Origin: an uncultured Eubacteriales bacterium
GTDB taxonomy: Bacteria > Bacillota_A > Clostridia > Oscillospirales > Oscillospiraceae
Reading direction: 5' to 3'
Assembly: GCA_900556015.1 (NCBI GenBank)
Contig: USNH01000070.1
Span: 1-5,694 of the forward strand
DNA length: 5,694 nt
Shown here in pieces: positions 1 to 5,588 of this stretch (position 1 is the stretch's first letter; each line of letters begins with the position of its first letter). The translations under genes were made by a program, and so were the position numbers. The notes below the pieces were generated by a model. The model saw nothing but the letters and a program-made list of their open reading frames with translations, was not told the DNA's origin and did not search any database.

Positions 1-29
1 TACCGAAAGGTTTTCCTTCTTTTTGTTCC

Positions 30-62
30 GCAGACAGCGCCGCGTCACGCGGCGCTGTCTGC
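30..62. repeat. Perfect 15-bp inverted repeat with TCA loop, strong hairpin without a T-tract
   Basis: The left arm at 30-44 (GCAGACAGCGCCGCG) is exactly complementary to the right arm at 48-62, with a 3-nt loop. This would form a very stable stem-loop in either strand's transcript. The flanks do not give a classic intrinsic terminator: to the right comes ATACAAAG, and the T-rich run (about 11-26) lies on the left, so it reads as an A-rich run after the hairpin on the minus strand. It may be a transcript 3' end or processing hairpin of a gene to the left of the window, or a REP-like unit. The structure is certain; its role is unknown. Confidence 0.75.
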
Positions 63-177
63 ATACAAAGACGCTGCGCGCCGCCTGTACAGAGGGGGAA
101 AGCACTTCCGGCGGTTTTTGAAAGAAAATCGACAGCGTGACAAATATTTTTCATTTACCCCCTACCATTCCACCGGA
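63..177. other. Non-coding stretch upstream of the GntR gene
   Basis: No convincing gene is seen here. A weak stem can be drawn from CCGCC (81-85) to GGCGG (110-114), with an inner GGAA/TTCC pair and TTTTT at 115-119, which could be a poor rightward terminator for a gene left of the window. TTGAAA (118-123) and GTGACA (137-142) resemble -35 boxes, but neither has a good -10 at proper spacing, so I call no promoter from them. Confidence 0.35.
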
Positions 178-216
178 TTGTATGGTACAATAGGTACAAC
201 TTACCCAAGGGTACAA
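178..216 (+). promoter_or_regulatory. Probable promoter and operator of the GntR regulator, with three GGTACAA copies
   Basis: The heptamer GGTACAA occurs three times in the same orientation, at 184-190, 193-199 and 210-216. The first copy is also half of the palindrome TTGTA-TGG-TACAA (178-190). A second palindrome, TACCC-AA-GGGTA, spans 202-213. TGGTACAAT at 183-191 fits an extended -10 box (TGnTATAAT); no good -35 is seen, as is common with extended -10 promoters. Repeats lying on and just after a promoter directly in front of a GntR gene are what an autorepressor operator looks like. The repeats are seen directly; promoter and operator roles are inferred. Confidence 0.55.
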
Positions 217-233
217 GGGAAAGGACACCCATC

Positions 234-1010
234 ATGGAACAGAACCCCATTCTCCACAGCACTCTTTCGCTGGATAGCGACATCCCGCTGTACGCCCAGC
301 TCGTGGGCATCATCAAACGGAACATCTCCACCGGCGTACTGGCCGTGGGCGCGCTGCTGCCCAGCGAGGCCGAGCTGTGCCGGTGTCTGAACATCAGCCG
401 CAACACCGTGCGCCAGGCCATCGGTGAGCTGGAGGACGAGGGTCTGGTGGTTCGCAAGCGCGGACGCGGCACGTTCGTGGCCGACCCCGCCACCAACCGC
501 CGCGGCGTGCGCTACTCCTTTACCACCGAGGTCTCCTCCCTGGGCAAGATCCCCTCCTCCACGCTGGTGGACTTCGCCGTGGAGACGCCCAGCAGCGTGG
601 TGTGCGAGAAGATGGAGCTGCGGGAGGGCACGCCGGTCTACTGCTTCACCCGTGTCCGCAACGTGGACGGCGAGCCGCTGATCCTGGAGACCAGCTACTA
701 CCCCCAGTACATCTATCCCAACCTGACCCGGGATATGCTCCAGACCCACAGCTTTTACAGCCTGCTCTACCACGTGGGCATCGTCCCCTTTGCAGCCGAC
801 GAGAGCTACGAGGCCGTCATCCTGGACAGCGAACGCGCCGCCCTGCTGGGCGTTGAGCCGGGAAGCTGCGCCTTCTTCCATCAGCGCCTGACCCGTACGG
901 AGGATGGCCGCATCTACGAGTACACCCGCAGCTATATCCGCGGCGACCGGGTGCGTTTGGACGTACATATGCAAAAGAGCGGCATGAGCTTCGTCCGCAC
1001 CATCGACTGA
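234..1010 (+). CDS. GntR-family transcriptional regulator, HutC/UTRA subfamily
   Basis: This 258-residue protein has the usual length and layout of HutC-type GntR regulators. An N-terminal winged helix-turn-helix spans about residues 15-83, with LPSE at 42-45, the recognition-helix stretch SRNTVRQAI at 55-63 and the wing motif GRGTFV at 77-82. A UTRA effector-binding domain follows from about 100 to 245, showing ETSYYP (152-157) and EYTRSYIRGDRVRL (229-242). UTRA domains bind small effectors, often sugar phosphates or amino-acid derivatives, which release the repressor from DNA. The start is ATG 234 with GGGAAAGGA at 217-225, 8 nt upstream. The gene is convergent with a ROK kinase and Gfo/Idh/MocA oxidoreductase unit, which suggests a sugar-related regulon; this is inference. 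Repeats in its own promoter suggest autoregulation. The effector cannot be named from sequence. Confidence 0.93.
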   Translation: MEQNPILHSTLSLDSDIPLYAQLVGIIKRNISTGVLAVGALLPSEAELCRCLNISRNTVRQAIGELEDEGLVVRKRGRGTFVADPATNRRGVRYSFTTEVSSLGKIPSSTLVDFAVETPSSVVCEKMELREGTPVYCFTRVRNVDGEPLILETSYYPQYIYPNLTRDMLQTHSFYSLLYHVGIVPFAADESYEAVILDSERAALLGVEPGSCAFFHQRLTRTEDGRIYEYTRSYIRGDRVRLDVHMQKSGMSFVRTID

Positions 1011-1015
1011 GACAG

Positions 1016-1048
1016 AAAAAAGAACGCCCCACCGGGGCGTTCTTTTTT
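1016..1048. terminator. Bidirectional intrinsic terminator
   Basis: A perfect 15-bp inverted repeat runs from 1016-1030 (six A, then GAACGCCCC) to 1034-1048 (GGGGCGTTC, then six T) around an ACC loop. It gives a GC-rich stem followed by a T-run on both strands. It starts 6 bp after the GntR stop codon and lies 6 bp beyond the kinase stop codon, so it serves both convergent transcripts. Confidence 0.95.
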
Positions 1049-1053
1049 GCTGT

Positions 1054-1983
1054 TTACAGCGCCGCCGCGCCGATGATGCCCGCCTCGTTGCCCAGCCGGG
1101 CACACTGGATCACCGGCGGCTGGCGCAGCCGCCCGCCGAAGCAATGATCCGCCACATACTCCCGCACCGGGCCCAGCAGCGCCTCACCCTGACGGCTGAT
1201 GCCGCCGCCGACGAGCACCATCTCCGGCCCGAGGATGTTCACCAGGTCGGTGATGCCCGCCGCCACATACACGCAGTACTGCGCCACCACGGCCCTGGCC
1301 GCCGCATCGCCCTGCGATGCCGCGTCGAACACGTCCTTGCCCGTGAGCTTCTCGCCGTATCCGGCCAGCAGCGAGGCCGGGTCGGCCTGCGCCGCCCGCT
1401 TGCCCTGCCGGATCAGCGCCGTGGCGGAGGCATACGCCTCCCAGCAGCCGTTCCGCCCGCAGGTACACGGCTCGCCGTCCAGCACCAGCAGCGCGTGGCC
1501 AACCTCCGCGCCTGTGCCGCCTACGCCGCTGATGATCCTCCCGTCCTGGATGATGCCGCCGCCCACGCCTGTGCCCAGCGTTATCAGCACCATGCTCCGG
1601 CAGCCCACGGCAGCGCCCGCCACCGTCTCCGCCAGCGCGGCGCAGTTGGCGTCGTTGCTCAGATGGCAAGGCAGGCCGAAATGCTCTGTCATCATGGCGC
1701 ACACCGGCACGTTGAACCAGCCCAGGTTATACGCCCGGGCCACCACGCCGTTTTCGCCGTCGCACGTACCCGGCGACCCGATGCCGATGGACGCGCAGTG
1801 CGCCGCCGTGATGCCGGCCTTTTCCATAGCCAGCTCCACGGCGCGGCACATATCCGCCACCACCTGCTCCGCAGGCCGCTGTGCGCCGGTGGGCAGGCTG
1901 GCCTCCGCCACGATCTCATACTCCTCGTTCACCACGCCCACGGCGATGTTGGTGCCGCCCAGATCAATGCCGATACGGTACAT
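1054..1983 (-). CDS. ROK-family sugar kinase, glucokinase-like
   Basis: This 309-residue cytoplasmic protein is of typical ROK kinase length and would phosphorylate a hexose, or an amino sugar such as GlcNAc or ManNAc, with ATP. The N-terminal phosphate-binding motif DLGGTNIAVGVV is at residues 7-18. The catalytic aspartate is D111 in SNDANCAALAE. A second ATP-site segment, LGTGVGGGIIQDGRI, covers 136-150. The ROK zinc site is complete: H163 (EVGH) plus C173, C175 and C180 in CTCGRNGCWE. ATG 1983 is chosen because it starts MYRIGIDLGG directly and has AAAGGAG (about 1992-1998) upstream; the frame stays open for 21 more codons but these are unlike the family. It is second in a unit after the oxidoreductase, 69 bp downstream, and may be partly insulated by the hairpin between them. 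The complete zinc and catalytic sites argue for an enzyme rather than a ROK repressor, and there is no N-terminal HTH. Substrate is unresolved. Confidence 0.93.
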   Translation of the reverse strand: MYRIGIDLGGTNIAVGVVNEEYEIVAEASLPTGAQRPAEQVVADMCRAVELAMEKAGITAAHCASIGIGSPGTCDGENGVVARAYNLGWFNVPVCAMMTEHFGLPCHLSNDANCAALAETVAGAAVGCRSMVLITLGTGVGGGIIQDGRIISGVGGTGAEVGHALLVLDGEPCTCGRNGCWEAYASATALIRQGKRAAQADPASLLAGYGEKLTGKDVFDAASQGDAAARAVVAQYCVYVAAGITDLVNILGPEMVLVGGGISRQGEALLGPVREYVADHCFGGRLRQPPVIQCARLGNEAGIIGAAAL

Positions 1984-2004
1984 ACTCCCGTCTCCTTTGC
2001 AGTA

Positions 2005-2039
2005 AAAATAGAAAACGGGGCGGGCTCTCCGCCCGCCCC
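2005..2039 (-). terminator. Terminator-like hairpin between oxidoreductase and kinase genes
   Basis: GGGGCGGGC (2017-2025) and GCCCGCCCC (2031-2039) form a perfect 9-bp GC stem with a 5-nt loop. Read on the minus strand it is followed by GTTTTCTATTTTTA, an interrupted T-tract. It starts 13 nt after the oxidoreductase stop codon and ends just before the kinase ribosome binding site. No promoter is visible between it and the kinase, so partial termination that lowers kinase expression, or an RNA-stabilising hairpin, is more likely than full separation of the genes. Confidence 0.7.
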
Positions 2040-2052
2040 AGGTCACATTTTG

Positions 2053-3087
2053 TCAGATATGGGTCACAAAGTCCGTGTTCACCGGCACAGTGCGCCCGAT
2101 GTCGGAGGACTTGATGCTGCCGAAGATGGCCCGCATGGTGGTCAGCGCCTCCTTGCCGGAGACCTCCGGGTCGCGGTTGTGCTCCAGCGCGTCCACAAAC
2201 TCGTCGATGACGCCGGAGGTGTTGGGAATGCTGTCGAAGTTGTAGCTGGTGCGGTTGCCCTCCATGTCGGTGACGATGATGGGGGCGGTGGGCTCGCTGT
2301 AAATCAGCATCAGGCCCTTCGTGCCGTACAGCACCGTGGACTGGCAGCCCTTGCCGTATACCGTCCAGCTGGCCGCCAGTGTGCCCAGCGCACCGCCGGA
2401 CATCTTCAGGATGCACAGCGCGTTGTCGTCCACGCTGATGAGCTTGCCGTCGTTGTCACGCTTGTTCAGTGTCACCACCTTGGCGGTGGTCTCGATGACC
2501 TTCTGTCCCAGCAGGTACTGGATCAGGTCCACCTTGTGGATGCCCATGTCGGACAGCGCGCCCATGGCCGCCTTGTTCTTATCGAAGAACCAGGCGTCGC
2601 GGTCGGGCGACCAGCCCTCCGGGCCGGAGTTGCCCAGCACGGTGCGGAACGTGATGATGTCGCCGATGATGCCGGCGTCCAGCAGCTTCTTGGCCTTGCG
2701 GTGTACCGGGTCGAACCGCATATTGTGGCCGATCATCAGGTGCTTGCCGTTGCGCTCCGCCGCGGCCACCATGCTCTCGCACTCCGCCAGCGTCACCGCC
2801 ATGGGCTTTTCGCACAGCACGTGCTTGCCTGCGTACAGCGCCGCCGTGCAGATCTCCGCATGGCTTCGGTTCTCCACGCAGATGGACACCGCGTCGAGCT
2901 CCGGCTCGTCGATGAGCTGATAGAAGCTGTCGAATACCTTGCCGCCGTACTTGGCGGCCATCTCCTCGGCCCGGGCCTTATTCTTGTCGTAATACGCCAC
3001 GACCTGCGCGTTGGGGTTGGCTGCATACTCAGGAAGATGGCGCAGCTGTGCGATCTTGCCGCAGCCGATGATGCCGACTCGGATCAT
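2053..3087 (-). CDS. Gfo/Idh/MocA-family NAD(P)-dependent oxidoreductase
   Basis: This 344-residue protein has the standard length for the family, whose members oxidise or reduce sugars, inositols and sugar derivatives with NAD(P) in the cytoplasm. The N-terminal Rossmann fold opens with VGIIGCGKIA (residues 4-13). An acidic residue, D34, at the end of the second strand suits NAD binding. The family hallmark EKP is at 93-95, where the lysine (K94) is usually catalytic. The C-terminal domain holds GHNMRF (120-125) and the D180-x-G-x-H184 motif, with H184 the expected active-site histidine. ATG 3087 begins MIRVGIIGCG and has GAGGAGG about 8-15 nt upstream; the frame is open further upstream but without family-like sequence. 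It is the first gene of a unit with the ROK kinase and has its own promoter. Inositol, glucose or amino-sugar dehydrogenase activity are all possible; the substrate is not readable from these motifs. Confidence 0.93.
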   Translation of the reverse strand: MIRVGIIGCGKIAQLRHLPEYAANPNAQVVAYYDKNKARAEEMAAKYGGKVFDSFYQLIDEPELDAVSICVENRSHAEICTAALYAGKHVLCEKPMAVTLAECESMVAAAERNGKHLMIGHNMRFDPVHRKAKKLLDAGIIGDIITFRTVLGNSGPEGWSPDRDAWFFDKNKAAMGALSDMGIHKVDLIQYLLGQKVIETTAKVVTLNKRDNDGKLISVDDNALCILKMSGGALGTLAASWTVYGKGCQSTVLYGTKGLMLIYSEPTAPIIVTDMEGNRTSYNFDSIPNTSGVIDEFVDALEHNRDPEVSGKEALTTMRAIFGSIKSSDIGRTVPVNTDFVTHI

Positions 3088-3120
3088 AAAAGCGTACCTC
3101 CTCAAAATCCTCAAATCACC

Positions 3121-3140
3121 TGCCGCTCTCCGCCGCGGCA
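3121..3140 (-). other. Small inverted repeat in the oxidoreductase leader
   Basis: TGCCGC (3121-3126) and GCGGCA (3135-3140) are complementary with an 8-nt loop. It lies within the inferred 5' leader of the oxidoreductase mRNA, about 18 nt upstream of its ribosome binding site. It is short and may be chance in GC-rich DNA; no known riboswitch is recognised. Confidence 0.3.
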
Positions 3141-3155
3141 TATCTTTACGGTACT

Positions 3156-3184
3156 ATTCTAACAAATTTGCGCCCGCTTGAAAA
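3156..3184 (-). promoter_or_regulatory. Probable sigma-70/SigA-type promoter for the oxidoreductase-kinase unit
   Basis: On the minus strand, TTTTCA (3179-3184) is followed after 17 nt by TAGAAT (3156-3161). The -10 matches consensus at five of six positions and the -35 at four of six, with ideal spacing. It would give a leader of roughly 60 nt. The box GGTACTA at 3150-3156 (plus strand) differs at one base from the GGTACAA repeats in front of the GntR gene and touches this -10, so it is a candidate but unproven regulator site. Confidence 0.55.
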
Positions 3185-3213
3185 GCCCTTTTTGGCGTAC
3201 TTTGCAAATTTTT

Positions 3214-3786
3214 TCACAAAATCCGGGCCGCCACCGTCAGCGCGCAGCCGTTTTTCTCCGTATAGTCCAGCGCCACGCCCTCCGGCAGCGCCAGGCGGCT
3301 CAGTGCCAGCAGCGGCCCTTTGCCCGTCAGCTTGAACAGCGCCTCCTTGGCCGTCCAGATCTCCCAGAACCGGCGGCAGTCGCCGTCATCGCCGGGCCGG
3401 ATGCAGGCCATCTCTGCCTCAGAGCACACCCGGCGCATGAACTTCTCTTGGGCGGAGCGCACCATCTCCACGTCCACGCCCACCGGCACGTCCGCCGTGA
3501 CGCACACGGCCCACGCCCCGGAATGGCTGACGGACACATACGTCCCCGCCGCCGTCACGGTGGGCTTGCCCAGCTCGTCCCAGGTCAGGGGCACGTCCGC
3601 CTCGCCGCAGCCCAGCTTTGCCGCCAGCATCCGCCGCGCCAGCAGCTCCCCGGCCACGGTGCGCTTTCTGTCGTCCTCCCCGGCTATATCCGCCACGCGG
3701 CGGCGGCGCGTCTCGTCCATCATAGCCGTCACGCGGTGCGCCTCGCCATCGTCCAACTGCCGGATGTCATACCACTGCAATTCCAT
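3214..3786 (-). CDS. Sfp-type 4'-phosphopantetheinyl transferase
   Basis: This 190-residue protein would transfer the 4'-phosphopantetheine arm of coenzyme A to a serine on a carrier protein (ACP or PCP), turning apo into holo form. It carries the family motifs in order: GKP at 73-75, SVSHSG at 85-90, GVDVE at 103-107 with the Mg-binding D105 and E107, and WEIWTAKEALFKLTGKG at 141-157 containing the WxxKEA signature (K147, E148). It is somewhat shorter than Sfp itself (about 220 residues) but all key parts are present. ATG 3786 is preferred because GGGAGG lies 8 nt upstream, whereas the frame's longer form adds 20 residues covering the promoter. No carrier protein, NRPS or PKS gene is in the window, so the target is unknown; a role for fatty-acid ACP in place of AcpS or for a natural-product cluster elsewhere are both possible. 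The gene is divergent from the GNAT gene, and no clear terminator follows it. Confidence 0.92.
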   Translation of the reverse strand: MELQWYDIRQLDDGEAHRVTAMMDETRRRRVADIAGEDDRKRTVAGELLARRMLAAKLGCGEADVPLTWDELGKPTVTAAGTYVSVSHSGAWAVCVTADVPVGVDVEMVRSAQEKFMRRVCSEAEMACIRPGDDGDCRRFWEIWTAKEALFKLTGKGPLLALSRLALPEGVALDYTEKNGCALTVAARIL

Positions 3787-3816
3787 ATCCCGTGCCTCCC
3801 GTGTCTGTTTTTCGCT

Positions 3817-3825
3817 ATTGTAGCA
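3817..3825 (-). promoter_or_regulatory. Probable extended -10 promoter for the phosphopantetheinyl transferase gene
   Basis: On the minus strand the sequence TGCTACAAT (3825 down to 3817) fits the extended -10 pattern TGnTATAAT with one mismatch. No good -35 box is found at 17 nt. It lies 30 nt upstream of the chosen ATG, giving a short leader that contains the GGGAGG ribosome binding site. Confidence 0.5.
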
Positions 3826-3863
3826 CATTTTGCCGCAAATCGCCACCCCTTTTTAGCACCCCC

Positions 3864-3892
3864 TTGCAATTTGTCCGAAAATGTCGTACACT
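3864..3892 (+). promoter_or_regulatory. Probable SigA-type promoter for the GNAT gene
   Basis: TTGCAA (3864-3869) and TACACT (3887-3892) are separated by exactly 17 nt. Each box matches consensus at four of six or better. Transcription would start near 3899 and give a leader of about 20 nt holding the AGGAGG at 3907-3912. The promoter is back to back with that of the divergent transferase gene. Confidence 0.6.
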
Positions 3893-3921
3893 GGTCTTGT
3901 TTGCTCAGGAGGTTTAACCCT

Positions 3922-5046
3922 ATGGTCACTATCGTTCCCGTTACCACCCGCGCCCAGCTGCGCCGGTTTGTGGATTACCCCAACGAATTGTATAAGGACG
4001 TGCCCCAGTTCGTCCCCGCCACCTATGATGACGACCTGTCCGACTGGGACAGGCGCAAGAACCCGGCCTTCGATTACTGCGATGCCCGCTGCTGGCTGGC
4101 GGAGCGGGACGGCGAGACCGTGGGGCGCATCGGCGCGATCCACTCCCGCAAGGCCAACGACAAGTGGGGCACGAACCGTTTGCGGTTCACCCAGGTGGAT
4201 TTCATCGACGACCCGGAGGTGTCCGCCGCCCTGTTTGCCGCCGTGGAGGACTGGGCCCGGGAGCTGGGCTGCACCGCCGTCCACGGCCCGCTGGGCTTCA
4301 CCGACATGGACCGGGAGGGTATGCTGGTGGAAGGCTTCGACCGCCGCAGCTGCTTCTTCACCTACTACAACTATCCCTACTACATCGACCACATGGCCGC
4401 CCTGGGCTACGTGAAGGATGTGGACTGGATCGAGCGGCTGATCACCGTCCCCACCGACGAGGCCACCATCAAGCGTTGGGAGAAGCTGTCCGACTTTGTT
4501 CTCAAGCGCCACCACCTACACATCCACGAGGCCAAGAACCGCCTGTCCTACCTGCCGCTGCTCAAGCCCTTCTTTGAGCTGGTAAATGTGGCCTACGCAC
4601 CGCTGTACGGCACGGTGGAGCTCACCGACCGGCAGATCAAGAAGTATTCCAGCAAGTTCGCGCCTCTCATCAACCCCCATACCACCTGCTTCGTCATGGA
4701 CGAGCAGAACAACATGGTGGCCTTCGGCGTGGGCGCGCCCAGTCTGGCCGCCGCGCTGCAAAAGCACCGTGGCCGCCTGATGCCCACCGGCTGGATCGAC
4801 GTGCTGAAGTCGTTCCGCAAAAACGACACGGTGGATCTGCTGCTCATCGCCGTCCACCCGGACTATCAGAAGATGGGCGTCAACGCCGTCATCCTCAGCA
4901 AGACCATGAAGGGCTGCCACAAGCTGGGCATCCGGCAGGCGGAGACCGGCCCGATGCTGGAGCTGAACGACAAGGTGCAGTCCCAGTGGAAGAGTTTTCA
5001 AACGGAGCAGCACAAGCGCCGCCGCTGCTTCATCAAGGAGCTGTAA
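3922..5046 (+). CDS. GNAT-superfamily acyltransferase-like protein, about 370-residue YghO-like type
   Basis: This 374-residue protein is about twice the size of a simple GNAT acetyltransferase and resembles the long two-part family that includes E. coli YghO; that link is from memory. The N-terminal half has a GNAT-like core: WLAERDGETVGRIGAI (58-73), then a helix and HGPLGFTDMDREGMLVEGFD (121-140), a Gly-rich stretch typical of this family, and an aromatic patch FFTYYNYPYYIDH (145-157). The C-terminal half has a second GNAT-like segment, LLLIAVHPDYQKMGVNAVI (306-324), with the P-x-Y-x-x-x-G pattern seen at acetyl-CoA binding sites, and a basic tail HKRRRCF (364-370). No signal peptide or membrane segment is seen, so it should be cytoplasmic. 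ATG 3922 has AGGAGG 9 nt upstream and a promoter at 3864-3892; the frame remains open leftward to about 3178 but that part is antisense to the transferase gene and is not family-like. The acceptor substrate is unknown. Confidence 0.85.
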   Translation: MVTIVPVTTRAQLRRFVDYPNELYKDVPQFVPATYDDDLSDWDRRKNPAFDYCDARCWLAERDGETVGRIGAIHSRKANDKWGTNRLRFTQVDFIDDPEVSAALFAAVEDWARELGCTAVHGPLGFTDMDREGMLVEGFDRRSCFFTYYNYPYYIDHMAALGYVKDVDWIERLITVPTDEATIKRWEKLSDFVLKRHHLHIHEAKNRLSYLPLLKPFFELVNVAYAPLYGTVELTDRQIKKYSSKFAPLINPHTTCFVMDEQNNMVAFGVGAPSLAAALQKHRGRLMPTGWIDVLKSFRKNDTVDLLLIAVHPDYQKMGVNAVILSKTMKGCHKLGIRQAETGPMLELNDKVQSQWKSFQTEQHKRRRCFIKEL

Positions 5047-5067
5047 AACGCGCACCCCGCCTTGCTA

Positions 5068-5170
5068 TTTCGTAGGGTGCGATGCCCTCATTGCTCCGCC
5101 GCGCCCGCAGGCGCGGAACACTCCCGTTCCCCTTCTGTATGGGCGGACGACTCTGTCCGCCCCTACGAAA
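5068..5170. repeat. 103-bp MITE/REP-like element with 10-bp terminal inverted repeats
   Basis: TTTCGTAGGG (5068-5077) and CCCTACGAAA (5161-5170) are perfect inverted copies that bound a 103-bp non-coding unit. Inside are two hairpins: CCGCGCC/GGCGCGG (5099-5105 with 5110-5116, 4-nt loop) and GGGCGGAC/GTCCGCCC (5141-5148 with 5155-5162, 6-nt loop). A further pairing, CGCACCC (5051-5057) with GGGTGCG (5075-5081), crosses the left end. The GTAGGGGCGGAC hairpin ending resembles short dispersed repeats common in intergenic DNA of gut clostridia, as I recall them. No transposase and no clear target-site duplication are seen. It fills most of the 141-bp gap between the convergent GNAT and ntpC genes and may also act as their terminator, though there is no T-tract. 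Confidence 0.7.
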
Positions 5171-5187
5171 ACGCCGAAATCCGCGTA

Positions 5188-5574
5188 TCACATCCGCTTT
5201 TCCGCCCAGTCGCTGAGCTGCTCCAGAATGGGCAGCAGGCGGCGGCAGTCCTCGCCCCGGCTCTTTACCAATACCTTCAGATTGTGATAGTCCGTGGGCA
5301 GCCGGAAAACGTCCAGGATCCGTGCATCGGGCATATCCTTGCCCAGACGGGCGAACAGCTCCTCCCGCCGCCGGCCGACGGCCTGATCCAGCGCCGCCTC
5401 CGACTCCGGGTCAAAGGCGGGCCAGCCCATCTCCTCCAGCACACGGGCCGCATCCCGGTCCGTCGGAGCCGACAGCAGCTGCTCCCGGCGCTCCGGGGTC
5501 AGCAGCCGAGTCTCCCAGCTGTGGATACAGGCGCTGAGATACAGATATTCCGTATCATGATACTTCTTGGTCAA
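5188..5574 (-). pseudogene. ntpC: V-type ATP synthase subunit C, truncated at the C-terminus
   Basis: The 128-residue product matches the N-terminal part of V/A-type ATPase subunit C (NtpC/AtpC, d-type), the funnel-shaped central-stalk subunit that links the A3B3 rotor shaft to the membrane ring. Family-like features are the opening Y-x-x-S-A-C-I-H-S-W-E-T-R-L-L (10-25), the helix ending A-R-V-L-E-E-M-G (43-50) and above all LPTDYHNLKVLVKS (92-105). Full-length subunits are about 330 residues, so roughly 60% is missing; after about residue 108 the sequence no longer looks like the family. No other minus-strand frame between the stop and 5047 continues it. The start is read as TTG at 5574, because GAGGGGG lies 7 nt upstream and 14 bp separate it from the preceding gene. 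Truncation should destroy subunit function unless the fragment has been kept for something else. A repeat element begins 18 bp past the stop. Confidence 0.7.
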
Positions 5575-5588
5575 AGGGCAGCCCCCTC

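Noticed and set aside
30..62. Intrinsic terminator.
   Set aside because: The T-tract needed after the stem is missing on both strands.
201..1103. A 300-codon open frame on the minus strand opposite the GntR gene.
   Set aside because: It runs across the bidirectional terminator and into the kinase gene and has low-complexity composition, so it is a shadow of the regulator gene.
1144..3162. A 672-codon open frame on the plus strand.
   Set aside because: It is antisense to the kinase and oxidoreductase genes, is rich in His, Arg and Ala with no family motif, and arises from GC-rich codon use.
3178..3921. A long N-terminal extension of the GNAT protein.
   Set aside because: This part is antisense to the phosphopantetheinyl transferase gene, shows no family similarity, and a good promoter and AGGAGG site precede ATG 3922.
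3853..4515. A 220-codon minus-strand frame under the GNAT gene, and a similar one at 4516-5055.
   Set aside because: Both are complementary-strand shadows of the GNAT gene, with no ribosome binding site or recognisable motif.
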